Source: Peribolospora baueri (Eukaryota; Basidiomycota; Peribolosporomycetes; Peribolosporales; Peribolosporaceae). Taken from it: a DNA stretch of 64,000 nucleotides. The notes under the pieces were generated by a model. The model did not search any database and was not told where the DNA came from. It worked only from the letters and a program-made list of their open reading frames with translations. Where the stretch lies: positions 62,001 to 126,000 of the forward strand of contig JAMDHS010000012.1 of NCBI GenBank assembly GCA_029717555.1. Direction: 5' to 3'. Shown here in pieces: positions 26,717 through 38,800 of this stretch (positions within the stretch are counted from its first letter, which is position 1; each line of letters starts with the position of its first letter). Made by a program: the position numbers and the translations under genes.

Positions 26717-29700
26717 ATGCCCGCGAGCAACGACGTCGCCGTCGCTGCCAAGCTGGTTGCTGAAGGCGGGGCGAGCTCGGCCGCGGAGGCCCGTACCAAC
26801 GGTCACGCTCTCCCTCGGCTCGAGGGGCAGCAGCAGATCAAGGCCAACGGCTCTTCCTTGGTACCTCCCTCTCCCACGTCCGACCTGTCCGCTCACTCTC
26901 CCATCTCAGCCAGCCTTGCGGTGACGGTCCCCACCCCAGCCTTACAAACATCCCAACCCCCATCAGCGACTCCCTCCTCCCCCACGACCGAAATCTCCCC
27001 CGCGGACGCCGACGCCGACGAGGAAGAGCAGGAACAGGAACTCGACGATCCGCCGGGCAGCGAGCAGGAACACGAACACGACGATCCGCCGAGCAGCTCG
27101 GAGGAGGAGGACGCGGCGGCCAAGCCGGACGACCTCGACGCCGATGGCGACTTCGAGCTCGCTGATGAGCCACAGCTTGGACGGGGAAAAGTGGACGAGG
27201 ACGAGGACCAGGACGAGGATGCAGAAGAAGAGGCGGACACCGACGATAAGGGCGCCCGCCTGCCCGCCGGACCGAGGCCATCCGGAGGGGCGCCGCCGAC
27301 GACGAAGAAGACAAAGTTGAAAAAACGCGGCTTTGCAGATGCAGAGGCTGATCCCGCTTTGTATGGCTTGAGGCGGTCGGTGAGTCGCCAGCCCGTGGCC
27401 TTTTTCTTCTTTTTTTTTTATCCCTTCGTCTCTTCTTTTTTTGTCTTTTTTGATTTCTCCTTTCGCTCGGCCTCTTTTCTTCTTTTTTTGTCTTTTTGGT
27501 TTCTCCTTTCGCTTGGCCTCTTTTCTTCTTTTTTTTTTTGTCTTTTTTGGTTTCTCCTTTCGCTTGGCCTCTTTTCTTTTCTTTTTCTTTTTCTTTTTTA
27601 GTCTTTTTGATTTCTTCGTTCGCATGGCCTCTTTTCTTCTTTTTTTTTAATTGTCCTTTTGCCCTTCCTCTCTCGCCTCTTTTCTTTTTTTTGTCTTTTT
27701 TGTTTTCTCCGGACGTTTCGGCGGTCGAGGAACCGATGCACGGGTGCTGACGACCGGGCTTCTTTCTCGTCCTCGCTCCTCGGTGCAGGGACGTGAGCGA
27801 GCAAAACCTCAGGTGAGTCCACCGATCGCTCTCAAGCGCTCGTAACGCCCGGACGCTGAACGAGGCGCATACATTCCTATCTTGTCCTTCACCATCGCTC
27901 GTAGGTATACACCGGCATGGAGACCTCGGACGACGACGATGATGATGAGATCCGCGGCTATGCGCCCAGCAAGCCGTCCAAAAAGGGGAAAGCCAAGGGT
28001 GAGCACGTCGATGGAAGGTGGCCGTACGTACATACGTTTTACCGTCTTGTCTGACGTGGTCCGCCTCTCCTCCTCGCCACAAAGACACCTCCAACGGCAC
28101 CTTTCCCTCTCGTTCCCTCGCTACGCCCGGCTCTTCCGAATCCGACGAGGACTACGGCGCACGCTCTAAAAAGGCCGGCATGGGCCGCTCCCGCAAGCGC
28201 TCCCGACTCTATTCCCCTGGCGCCACCGCCATCCCCGCTGTCTCATCGGGCGCCGGCGTCGGCGCGGCCGGCGCGGGACCAGCGTCCGCGTCCGGCCACC
28301 TCGGAGGCGAGTTTGCGGACGTGACGCGAATCTCTGCGAGGAACGGAAAGCGGATTCCGAACTATAATGAGGAAAGCATGGCGCTCGACTTGAGCGACGA
28401 GGAGGACGAGGAGTATTATCCTGCGCAGGTTCTGGTTCAAGAGGGTGAGCGAGCGGTCGAGCGTCGTCTTTCTCCGCATGGTCCCGATCGCTCACCTGCG
28501 TCCTGGACGCTATCCCTCTCGTTCGCCCGCCTTTTTCGTTTTTTGTCTCGCAGAAGAGACGGACGTCATAGACGGCGTGTTCGGTCACGAGCGCGACGAG
28601 GAGCACTGTGAGTCGAGTCGGCCTGGCCTTGCCGCCCGAGGACGATTCGGAAAGCTGGAAGGAGTCGCTGACATCTTCGACCTTTGATTCCCCTCGGCGT
28701 CATCCAGTGGACGATCCAGAAGACATTCCGACGGTCAACCTCCGTTTCCTGATCAAGTGGAAGGACTACTCTCATCTCCACAACACGATGGAGCTCTACG
28801 AGTTCCTCAAGCGCTTTAAAGGCTTCAAGCGCGTCGAGAATTATATCCGACAGGTCTGGCAGCCGCAGAATGCCATCCTCAAGGACCCCACAACGAGCAG
28901 GGAAGATCTCGAGGCACTGGAGATCGACAAGGAGAGGCAGAAAGAGGTCCTCGAGAGCTTCCAGACCGTCGAGCGCATCGTCGCCCAGCGCGACGCGCCC
29001 GCGAACAAGGACGTGCCGTACCCGCACCTGAGCTACTTTGTCAAGTGGAAGGGCCTTTGGTATGCGGAGTGCACATGGGAGGTGAATGGCTGTCTCGTAA
29101 CGCTCGCCTTGCGTATCCTACACGTCACTCACTCTTCTCGTTCGCCTTCCGTGTCCCACACGTCACTCACTCGTCTCCTTATCGCCTCGCGTAATCGTCT
29201 GACCGTCTGCCAGTCTCACGATGACATCAAGAAGATCGCTCCGAACGCCATCGAGAGCTATCTCAAGCGCGCCGCTTCGCCCATGGTCCCTGCCAACTCT
29301 ACCAATTACGGAAGGGAGAGACCGGCGTACCAGCGCATGACCGAACAGCCCGAGTACATGAAGGTCGGAGGCACACTCAAGGACTTTCAGGTCACCGGCC
29401 TCAACTGGCTCGCTTATAATTGGAGCCGGTTCGCTAATGGGATTTTGGCCGACGAGGTGAGGTTTCGCTTTTCGTTTTGAAGCTACCGCCGGACTGCCAA
29501 GGGATGGGATGGGATGGTCCGAGTCACTGATGGACTTTCTCGCCGTTTCGCCTCTGTCCAGATGGGTCTCGGCAAGACGGTGCAGACAGTCTGCTTCCTC
29601 TCCTGGCTTTGTCACACGGCCCGTCAGTACGGACCGCACCTCGTCGTCGTGCCTCTGTCCACCATCCCCGCCTGGCAGACCACCTTTGAGACCTGGGCGC

Positions 29701-32700
29701 CGGATCTCAACGTGGTGACGTACATGGGTAACAGCAAGAGCCGTCAGATCATCCGCGACTTTGAGTTCGGCCCGCTCAAGAGGCTCCGGTTCAACGTCCT
29801 CATCACCACGTACGAGTTCATCTTGAAGGACAAAGCGGACCTCGGGCAGATCAAGTGGCAGTTCATGGCCGTCGACGAAGTGAGCGACGAAACGCGGCGG
29901 TTCTTTCGCCTACTCCTGCGCTTCATGCTCAATGGACTGCCCTCTTCGTTTTCTCCCGCTTGTTCTCTAGGCCCACCGGCTCAAGAACTCGGAGGCTCAG
30001 TTGTACGACTGTTTGAGCGGCTTCCACACCTCGGGAAAGCTCCTCATCACCGGCACTCCTCTTCAGAACACGGTAAAAGGTGAGTGGTGGGCCGTCTGAT
30101 AGGATTGACCGCGGCGCGCTAGTTATTTGTAGCCTTTCTACGCGGACTGAACGTACTTTTGTCGGTCGTCTCCGTTTCTTTCATAGAACTTCTCGCCCTG
30201 CTCCACTTCCTCCGACCGGAACAGTTCCAACTCACGAGCGATTTTGACATGAACGACTTTGATCAAGCAAAGATCAAGGATTTGCACGACAAGCTGGAGA
30301 ACGTGATGATCCGAAGGTTGAAGCGTGACGTGATCAAGGAGCTGCCCACCAAATCGGAGAGGATCCTGCGCGTGGAGATGAGCGCACTGCAGAGGCAGAT
30401 GTACAAGGCCATCTTGACGAAGAACTTTAGCTTGCTCAACGGCACCAACACGGCTCAGTTTAGCTTGCTTAACATTGCCATCGAGCTCAAGAAGTGAGTT
30501 GCGGAGCCCCGGGGTGAGGGTCGGGGTGGAGGGATGCCTTCTTTGGGGGCCGGGGGCCCGGGGGGGGGGGGGGGGGGATGCCTCCTTTCGAACCGTTTTT
30601 ATGGTGCGCCGCGCGTCGGTCTGGCTCGGCGGGCTGACTTTGTCATCGATTGCTTTTACTCGCCTTCTCGTCGTCGCTCAGAGCGTCCAATCATCCCGTG
30701 AGTAGATGGTTCCACGCTGGCTGGCGTTCATGCGTTCGTAGCTTCTCTCGGTTGACGCAACAAAAATTGCCGTCGTTTGCTTCGCAACAGTACCTCTTCA
30801 ATGGCGCCGAGAAAAAGACGGACAGTCGAGAGGATACGCTCCGTGGGCTCGTCATGCATTCTGGCAAGATGGTCCTACTCGACAAGTTGCTGGTTAGGTT
30901 GAAGCAGGATGGCCACAGGGTCCTCATCTTCAGCCAAGTGAGTTTCGAAGGCGAAGCGGGGGGAGCACCTGGATTGTGAGACACTTACTGGCTTGCTCGG
31001 ACGGCGCTGTTTTGTCTCCTTTGTGCAGATGGTGCGCATGTTGGACATCCTCTCCGACTACTTGTCTCTGCGAGGCTATATCTTCCAGCGGCTCGATGGC
31101 ACGATCTCCTCGGAGATGCGTCGCAAGGCGATCGAGCATTTCAACGCTCCCGGTTCGCCGGACTTTGCCTTCCTCCTCTCCACTCGTGCCGGCGGGCTCG
31201 GCATCAACCTTGAGACGGCCGACACGGTCATCATCTTCGACAGTGATTGGAACCCACAGAACGACTTGCAGGCCATGGCGCGTGCTCATCGACTCAATTC
31301 CAAATTCCACGTCAGCGTCTTCCGCTTCCTCACCAAGGACACGGTCGAGGAGGACGTCCTGGAGCGCGCTATGAGGAAGATGGTCCTCGAGGCTGCCATC
31401 ATCTCCCAAATGGACACGTGCGTAGTCTTCGTCGAGGAGGAGCGAACGCGGATGTACGCTCCGGATGCTTACTCTTCTTCTTCTCGCATTTTGGACAGAT
31501 CTGGTGCTACGTTTTCCCCCAAGGCGTCGACCGCCAACAAGGCCAACAATTTCAGCAAGGAAGAGCTGAGTGCCATCCTCAAGTTCGGTGCGCAGAACAT
31601 GTTCAAACACGATGACAACGACGAACAGCAGAAAAAGCTGGACGCTATGGACCTTGACGACATCCTCAGCCGCGCCGAAGCGCACGAGACGCAGGGCGAT
31701 CCGACTGGCGCCTCCGCTGGCGGTCAAGGCTTCCTCGAGTCGTTCGCCGCTGTCCAGGACTTCAAAGCGGACGATATGAACTGGGAAGACATCATTCCCG
31801 TGGAGGAGAGGCAGAAGATAGAGGAAGAGGAGCAGCAGAAGGCCGCGGCCGAGCAGGCCGAGCTTCAAAGCCGTCGACGGGCCGCCGCACAGGTCGCGCC
31901 GGGCACGTACGAAGGCGCTGACGGCCCCGATCCCGGTGCGTCAAAGTCTTCGGACGGAGGCGAAGGCAACAAGAAGCGGCAGACGGGTCCACGTAAATCG
32001 GCGGCGCAGCGCTCGATGGAGATGAAGGAGAGGGACGTGCGCGTCCTCGTCCGCGGCATTCAGCGGTGGGGCGACCCACAGTATCGGTATGAGCAGACGG
32101 TCACCGAGGGTAGGCTGCAGGACAAGAACCGGGCCGTCATTCTAGAAATAGCCGAGGAACTCTTGAACATTTGCGAAAAGGCCATCGACGACCATGCGGC
32201 GTCTATGAAAGCAAAGCAGGAGGCAGGCGAGGAAATCTCGTCTGCGCTCAAGCAGAAGGCCGTCCTTGTCGACTATCGCAAGGTCGGAAACATTAACGCG
32301 GAGACGGTGAGTTTTTACATTCTACCGATTTTCTCCTCTCCCCCGCTTCTCTTTCCCCTGCATCTCGACTGGCCCGGCTCGGTGTCCATCGTCTCGGTTC
32401 TGACGACCGTCATCGCGTTATATATCGTGTTCGCGCAGTTTGTGTCTCGGTATAGAGACCTGCGCTTGCTTGCGGAGACTCTGGACAAGGTACCGGATAT
32501 TTTGGACTGGAACATCCCCGTCGAGCATCTCAAGGCGACCTTGAACTGGACCGGCGGATGGGGACCTCAGGAAGATTCTAAACTTCTCGTCGGCATCTTC
32601 AAGTACGGTTTCGGCGGCTGGGAGGCGATCCAGGCTGATCCGGACCTCGGTATGGAAGGCAAATTCTTCCTCGAGGACAACAAGGCGAAGAACGAGGAGG

Positions 32701-33539
32701 GCAAGGCCAAGGCGATCCCCAACGCCATCCACCTCGTTCGCCGGGGCGACTATCTCCTCAAGGTGCTTCGCGAGTACGACGAGAACCTGAAAAACTATCA
32801 GCGAACCGTGCAGCAGCAGGTTCAGACCGGGTCGTCGTCGTCGTCGTCCAAGAAGTCGGCCAAAGGTCGCGCGAGCGACTCTCCTGCGCCCTCCACCGCG
32901 AGCGCCAAGGGTGCCAAAGGGACGAGTGCGGAGGAGACGGGTCGGAAACGGCGAAGGACGCCGACGTTCACAGATTCTTCGGACGAGAAGAGCGCTTATT
33001 CGAGCATGGACGAGGTGAGGACTCCGATCGCGATCGCCCGCAGTGGATGGTGAGAGGAGGGCCAGGGAGGCTATGGCGCTGATGTTGCCTGTCTTATCGC
33101 GCAGACCGAGTGCAAAGAGCTCCTGCGACCAGTCAAGAAGGAGCTCAAACAGCTCAAACAGGGTACCGATCACCTTCCCCGGGCCGAGAAGGTGCAAGTG
33201 CTCAAGAGCTGCCTGTCCGCCATCGGCGCGCGTATCGACTATGTCGTCAAGAACGAGGTGGACGCGAAGTCGGCGAAGGAGAAGCAAAAGTGGCGGAAAC
33301 ATCTTTGGGTCTTTTGTTCCTTCTTCTGGCCCAGAAAGGTGAGCAGGCCACCTCCGCCCGGGTGCCGCACTCGTTCTCACCCTGGTGTGCCAAGCCCAAA
33401 ATCTGACGACCATCCGTGTTCTTCACGCCAGGTACAATGGTCGAAGCTCGAAAGCATCTTCCAGAAGCTCGTCGGGAACGGGGCGTCGACGGCGATGGAG
33501 AGCGGCAGTCCTCCGCGCAAGGCGCCGCGATTGACTTAG
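26717..33539 (+). CDS. CHD1: Chromodomain helicase CHD1
   Basis: ATP-dependent nucleosome remodeller that spaces nucleosomes on transcribed genes. Seventeen exons: 26717..27379, 27789..27812, 27905..27998, 28085..28444, 28554..28607, 28708..29081, 29214..29456, 29562..29879, 29971..30079, 30187..30493, 30682..30697, 30791..30937, 31029..31417, 31499..32306, 32439..33014, 33105..33338, 33432..33539; 1607 aa. Order: acidic N-terminus; double chromodomain at about 399-530 ([24 protein letters not shown]); Snf2 ATPase with Walker A DEMGLGKT (near 605) and DEAH (near 711) split by introns; helicase C lobe; SANT/SLIDE-like region ([13 protein letters not shown]); and the C-terminal CHCT/DUF4208 domain in exon 16. 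Motif VI reads RAHRLNSK where most Snf2 proteins have RAHRIGQ. Exon 11 is only 16 bases. Introns 13 and 14 are multiples of three without stops. Confidence 0.95.
27402..27712 (+). repeat. Pyrimidine-rich tandem repeat in CHD1 intron 1
   Basis: Five to six diverged copies of a unit of about 46-60 bases. Each ends in GCCTC and is built from TTTTCTTC, a T run, GTCTTTTT and a TTTCTCCTTTCG block. The array fills most of the 409-base first intron (27380-27788), the longest intron in the gene. In the pre-mRNA it is almost pure pyrimidine. Confidence 0.85.
30560..30577 (+). repeat. G18 homopolymer in CHD1 intron 10
   Basis: Eighteen consecutive G bases directly after GGGGGCC and GGGGGCCC patches, inside the intron 30494-30681 on the transcribed sense strand. 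Its length is likely unstable and hard to sequence. Confidence 0.9.
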
Positions 33540-34313
33540 AAAAAGCGGTTCCTGTCACCCTTTTCTCTTTTTTTTTATGTTTTTTTCTTGATACATTAGC
33601 CTCGAGCGACGCTGCTTTCGTGCACACAGATTACGCTGCTTTCTTGTTTTCTCTTTTTCTCAACCTCGCTCCTTTCCTCTCCTTTGCTCCTTTCATCCAT
33701 CGGTCGGTTCACGCTACGGGCTCTCCCCTTCCTCCTCGTTGCTCCGTGTACAACATCCCATGTGACGCTCGCTGGCCTCTTCTCGCTCGCCGTAGCATAC
33801 CGCACAGTCCCCCACCCGCCTAGCTGGAGCTCAGGGTTTCTTTCCCTCGTCTGCCTCTTCTGTCGGCCTCGCCAGTGGGTCGGTAGTTGAGATGTACTGT
33901 GAATGCCGCTCGTCTTGTTATCCCTTTCATGCATTCTATATGACTAGAAGGACTCTTGACGATGTTACTCGTACGCCACTCGAGTCCGTCCGATACGCAG
34001 AGCGCGACAATTCCCCGCGATCGCGGCAGCGGCGACTCCGCACCTCTGGACGATCCACGGCGCCAAGACCGATGGTGGTGGCGATAAGGAGCGCCTGGGT
34101 CGACGGCGGAGAGCGACAGACAGACGGATGATGAGCTGGTTTCACCGGAGAAAAAAGGAAGACCGACGAGGCCCTTCATGCGGGGGGGAGGGGTGGTTGT
34201 CTGAAAGCTAAGGTACATTCTATCGCGTCGACGATCGAGCATTTCGCCCGTCTCGGACGCAGACGGCAGGTGGGAAGACGTTCCGTTCCGTTGGATCACT
34301 TAATCTACATACA
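33540..34313. other. Convergent intergenic region between CHD1 and thymidylate synthase
   Basis: The 3' flanks of two convergent genes. Just past the CHD1 stop lies a T-rich patch (33560-33600) that suits a 3' end region. No protein-like frame was seen. Confidence 0.6.
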
Positions 34314-35414
34314 CTACACGCTCATCTTCATTTCGATCTTTCCGTGCGGTTTGTAACCGTCGACGACAAAGTCCTCGTACCGGTACGCGTCGACGCCGCC
34401 AGCGCTCTCCACTTCCTCCCTACTCCTAGCGATGCGCACCTTGGGAAACGGCTTGGGCTCGCGCTCGAGCTGCACGCGCAGAGCATCGACATGATCGAGG
34501 TAGACATGCGCGTCACCGGCCTGAAGGATGAATTCGTGTGGCTCAGTGTCGGTGAGGTGGGCGATGAGATGGGTGAGCAGGGCGTAGGAGGCAATGTTGA
34601 ATGGCACGCCGAGGCCTAGGTCGCAGGAGCGTTGGTACATGAGGCAAGACAGCCGCGGTCGTTGAGGGGAAGAGATGGAGGACGAGGAGGAGGGTTGAGG
34701 AAGTGAGACGAAGAATTGACAGAACATGTGGCACGGCGGGAGAGCCATCTGGGGTATATCTGCGTGTGAGACGGAAAGAAATGACGCCCGGTCACCATCG
34801 GCTCACACAAGAGATGAAGCTCTGACGGCTCGGACCACAGAGACTATCCCACCTGCAGGGTTCCACGCGCTGAGAATGATCCTTCGATCCGTCGGGTTGT
34901 GTTTGATCTTGTGAATCACCTCGTTGAGCTGGTCGACGCCCTGGCCGGTGTAGTCGGCGTCGCAATCGGTGTAAGTAGCGCCAAAGTGCCTCCATTGGAA
35001 ACCGTATACCGGGCCCAAATCGCCCTCTCTGCGATGTCCAAGGCCCTGCTTCTCCAAAAATTCCTTCGAACCGTTGCCATCCCAGATGTGTACGCCCTTT
35101 GCGGAGAGCAGCTTGGAGTCCGTGCGGCCCTGGACGAACCAGAGGAGCTCCTCAAGCACACCCCGGAGGAAGACGCGTTTCGTGGTAAGCAGCGGCAAGG
35201 TGCCGTCCGCTAGAGAAAAGCGTAGTGAAGGGGGGGCGAAGACAGCGAGCGTGCCGGTGCCCGTTCTGTCGCCTCGGCGTTCGCCTTCGTCCATGACTCT
35301 TCGGATGAGGTCAAGGTACTGGTACTCCTCGTGCCGGCGGCCGAGAGCATTCTCGCTGTGGCCATTTGAGGCCGTCTGACACGCTGGGCCAGTGGAAAGC
35401 TCGCCGTCTGCCAT
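34314..35414 (-). CDS. CDC21: Thymidylate synthase
   Basis: Converts dUMP to dTMP with methylenetetrahydrofolate, the source of thymidylate for DNA replication. Two exons: complement(34314..34759, 34853..35414); 335 aa. Family motifs in order: [10 protein letters not shown] near the N-terminus; [44 protein letters not shown] before the intron; the catalytic cysteine in [11 protein letters not shown] right after it; [20 protein letters not shown]; and [11 protein letters not shown]. The short Ser-rich insert between CQFFVSL and [11 protein letters not shown] is in frame and probably lineage-specific. The gene is divergent from the NIMA kinase across 393 bases that contain an ACGCGT element. 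Confidence 0.97.
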
Positions 35415-35807
35415 GATTGCTGCCGGAGGAGGATGTGATGGTGGATGGTTGCGATGTCCCGTCGAGCGCGCGTGAGCGCGTCCGATTCATTTACGCGTGC
35501 ATGTGGCCTTCGTGGCCCTCCGCACGTGACGTTCCTTTGTGCGCGCCAGGGGGACGCGAACGCTCCCGGCTGCGGCAGCTCTCAACAAACTGGGAATGCC
35601 TGCTTCGAGGGCGAACTGTGAGACAACCAACCGAGCGGATCTCGTCCACACCGACCGACCGATTTACGCAATGCAGCCGCCTCCGAGCACATAGTATTTG
35701 GCTCTCCTTTATTCAATATACCCTTGTCCCTTTGTCGGGGACCGATTCAATCGTGACGACTCTCCTTTCGTCTTCCCCCACTCTTACCCTCAACCCCGCC
35801 CCGCACG
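35415..35807. promoter_or_regulatory. Bidirectional promoter, thymidylate synthase / NIMA kinase
   Basis: A 393-base divergent region. It holds an ACGCGT hexamer at 35493-35498, related GCGCGTGAGCGCG sequence just before it, and a CACGTGACG motif at about 35523. ACGCGT is the MluI cell-cycle box bound by MBF, which drives thymidylate synthase in ascomycete yeasts. Whether this copy works is inference. Confidence 0.55.
35493..35498. promoter_or_regulatory. MCB-like element ACGCGT
   Basis: A perfect palindromic ACGCGT, 79 bases upstream of the thymidylate synthase ATG and 310 bases upstream of the kinase ATG. Seen directly; the regulatory role is inferred from the known MBF control of G1/S genes in yeasts. 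Confidence 0.5.
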
Positions 35808-38800
35808 ATGGCATCAAGGACACCAGGCACAGGGCCCCAGGGCGAAAGCCGCCCACCGAATCAGCCCCGGCAGTCTTCCGCCAATTCGGTGGCTACCATG
35901 TTTGACCAATACGAGTCTTTGGACGTGATCGGAAATGGCACGTTCGGCATCATCCGGAAGGTTAGGAGGAAGTCCGACGGTGAGGTGAGCGATGATTGTC
36001 CAGCGTATGCGTATGAGAGGAAGAGCCTCCCCGGACGGAAGTATGAGAAAGCGTATTTTCGCGGCAAATAATGCTGACTCTTCCTTCTTGCATATTTGAC
36101 CAGGTATTTGCCCGCAAGGAGCTCAATTTCGAACGCATGCCGGAGAGGGACCGAAAACAAATCGTAGCGGAGGTGTACGTCCCCTGAGCTCCCAGTGACC
36201 ATCCAAGAATTCGATGAATTTACTCATATTTTCCTTGCGTTTTTGATGTGCTTACTTGTCTTGACAGTAATATCCTCCGAACACTGAACCACGACAACAT
36301 CGTCCGGTACATCGAGCGCTTCGTCGATGCCGAAAATGGCATGCTCTACATCGTCATGGAGTATTGCGAGGGAGGGGACCTGGGGAGCGTCATCAAGAAG
36401 TGTCGAAAAATGAAGTGAGCAGCCTTTGGCTTCATTTTGGCGCGACAAACGGTCTGATTCACCGTGCTGGTGCATGCCGGGTTTAGTCGATATCTGCCCG
36501 AAGACACCGTCTGGATGTACCTCGCCCAGCTCGTTTCGGCGCTCGACACCTGCCATTACCGAGTTGCTGCTGCCTCCACAACGCCAGCGCAGGGTGCTGC
36601 ACCCAACGGTGCGGGCGCACAGCCTCGGAACACACCGACGCTGTTGCCTGCCATTTTGCATAGGGACCTCAAGCCGGAAAATGGTTAAGTCGGATTCTGT
36701 CTCTCCGTTGTCAACAGTGCATGGTACTTTGGCGAGCTTTTCGGTCAGCCAAAGCAATTTACTGATTTCGTGGGTGCTTTTTGTTCTTTTATTTTTTAGT
36801 GTTCCTCGACAAGGATGACAATGTCAAGCTGGGAGACTTTGGCTTGTCGAAACAGATGGGCCCAGCGTGTTTCGCGCAAACCTACGTCGGCGTGAGTGAG
36901 AAGCGGACACCACTCTTGGAGGTCGGCCGAAGTCTTGCTGACAGCCGTTTTGGACTCTGGAACTCGAAATATAGACACCTTACTACATGTCTCCCGAGCT
37001 GGCTACCGGCTCACCTTATGACATCAAGTCAGACGTTTGGGCATTGGGCTGTATTGCGTACGAATTGTGCGCCTTGATGTGAGTCTTCCTTTTCATTTTA
37101 CCTTTTGCTCGCCACGCACTTACGGTCATTGCACCATGCCTTTACAGGCCTCCTTTCGACGCATCCTCTCAAGCCGAGCTGACGCAGAAGATCAAGCGGG
37201 GTTTGGTTCCTGAGCTTCCGCGCGGATTCTCGCCCGGCCTCAGCGTGGTCATAAGAAGCATGCTGCAATTAGATGTGAGCTCGCTTTTCCCTGCTGCGAG
37301 CAGTAGTCAGCGTCTCCTACCGGCACGAGGTCATTGACATGCTTCTTTCGTGTTCAGCCGGCAAAACGACCAACCACTCGAGATCTCCTGAGTCATATGC
37401 AAATTAAAGCAGCAAACCGATTGGTAGAGGCCACCAAGCTGTGAGTCCTGACCGATGCTAGCCCGCACTTTGTTGTGGATTGTCCTTCTTATCCCATCAT
37501 ACGGTTTCTTCTCTTTTCGTGCCAGTCGCAATTTCTTACGTGGCGAAAAACTCGCTTACTCTCAGAAAGCGGAAGACCTTTCCTGCCGCGAGGCAAAGCT
37601 TCAAGAAGCACTAGCGAGTCTTTCGACGCGAGAAGCCGAGGTGGCAGCGCGGGAGCAGGCCTCTGCGGCGGCCATGGAGCAAGCGGAGACTTACGCACGG
37701 CGCGTCAAGGAGCGCGAGGAGGAATTATCGTCCAAATGGGAGGAATGGAACAAGGAGGTCATCGCCACGAGGGCGCAACTGGCCGCGGAGCTACGAGAGA
37801 GGAGAAAGAGCGCCAAGGTGTTGACGAAGGAGCCGAACTTGGAGATGGAGAATGATACGCTCGACCGAGAGAAGGGGACCGTGGACACGGATGGCGAACC
37901 AGATAAGGGGCCCGTCATGAACGAGAATATGGACCCGTACGTTTCGCCCACCGTGGACCGTTCCATGAAGTCTGCAGTTTTTACGGGCCGAAATCAGACT
38001 CCAGCCCGGGCGGATAGGCTACCGCTCTCACCGCGTCGTCAAAAGTCCATGTGAGTCGCCGGAGAACTAGACGAACGAAGGGAACGAAGGGAGTGAGCTG
38101 CCGCGGTGAGAGCTTTTCACGGATTGACTTTAATGCCTTGCTTATTACAGGGATCTGGGGACGCCGGCATCTGTCCTGTCTCTCATGGACGTAGACACGC
38201 CGTACCGACGGTTTGATGATGAAGGCACGCCATCAAAGGTCCCCGTTCCCGCAGCGTCCGCATTATCGAGAAGACTCACCAATGGCCCTCGTTCTTCTTC
38301 TGCTCGGCGTCTGCAAGACCTAATCAGCTCCGGTGGCAATACGGCTGGCTTGGCTTCCGTCAACCACCTCGGCGCCGCCGTCGATAAGGAAAGAGAGAGG
38401 CTACGAACTCTGGGCTTGGGCAGTCGGCGTTCAAGAAGCAGCTGGAACTTGCTTGAGGAAGAGGCTGAGCGGTCACAAGATGAGGAAGATGGGGTGAACA
38501 ACGACAACGAGGAGAACGGATCTGACGACTTACCAGCTCGGCCCCGCACCACCAGCCGCCCTTCAGCACCAGCGGTCCTGCAACAACACCAAGCCGCCTC
38601 AGCACGAGCACCAGAGCCAGTATATGACCTGGACGACGAAGAGAATCTCCCATCGCCGTTTCTGCGCAAGGCCGAGATTTTGCTCGGTAAATCCGCCACG
38701 GCTGAGGCCGCCGCTTCAAACCATAAGGGCATGACCGAGCTGAGGAGGAGGGCGACGATGGCGAACGCGGAGAGGGCGCGGGAGAGGAGGAAAAGCATGG

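Noticed and set aside
25825-26763. Plus-strand open frame of 312 codons before CHD1
   Set aside because: Made of CCGTCG-type repeats and pyrimidine-rich leader. It ends just inside the CHD1 coding region in the wrong frame.
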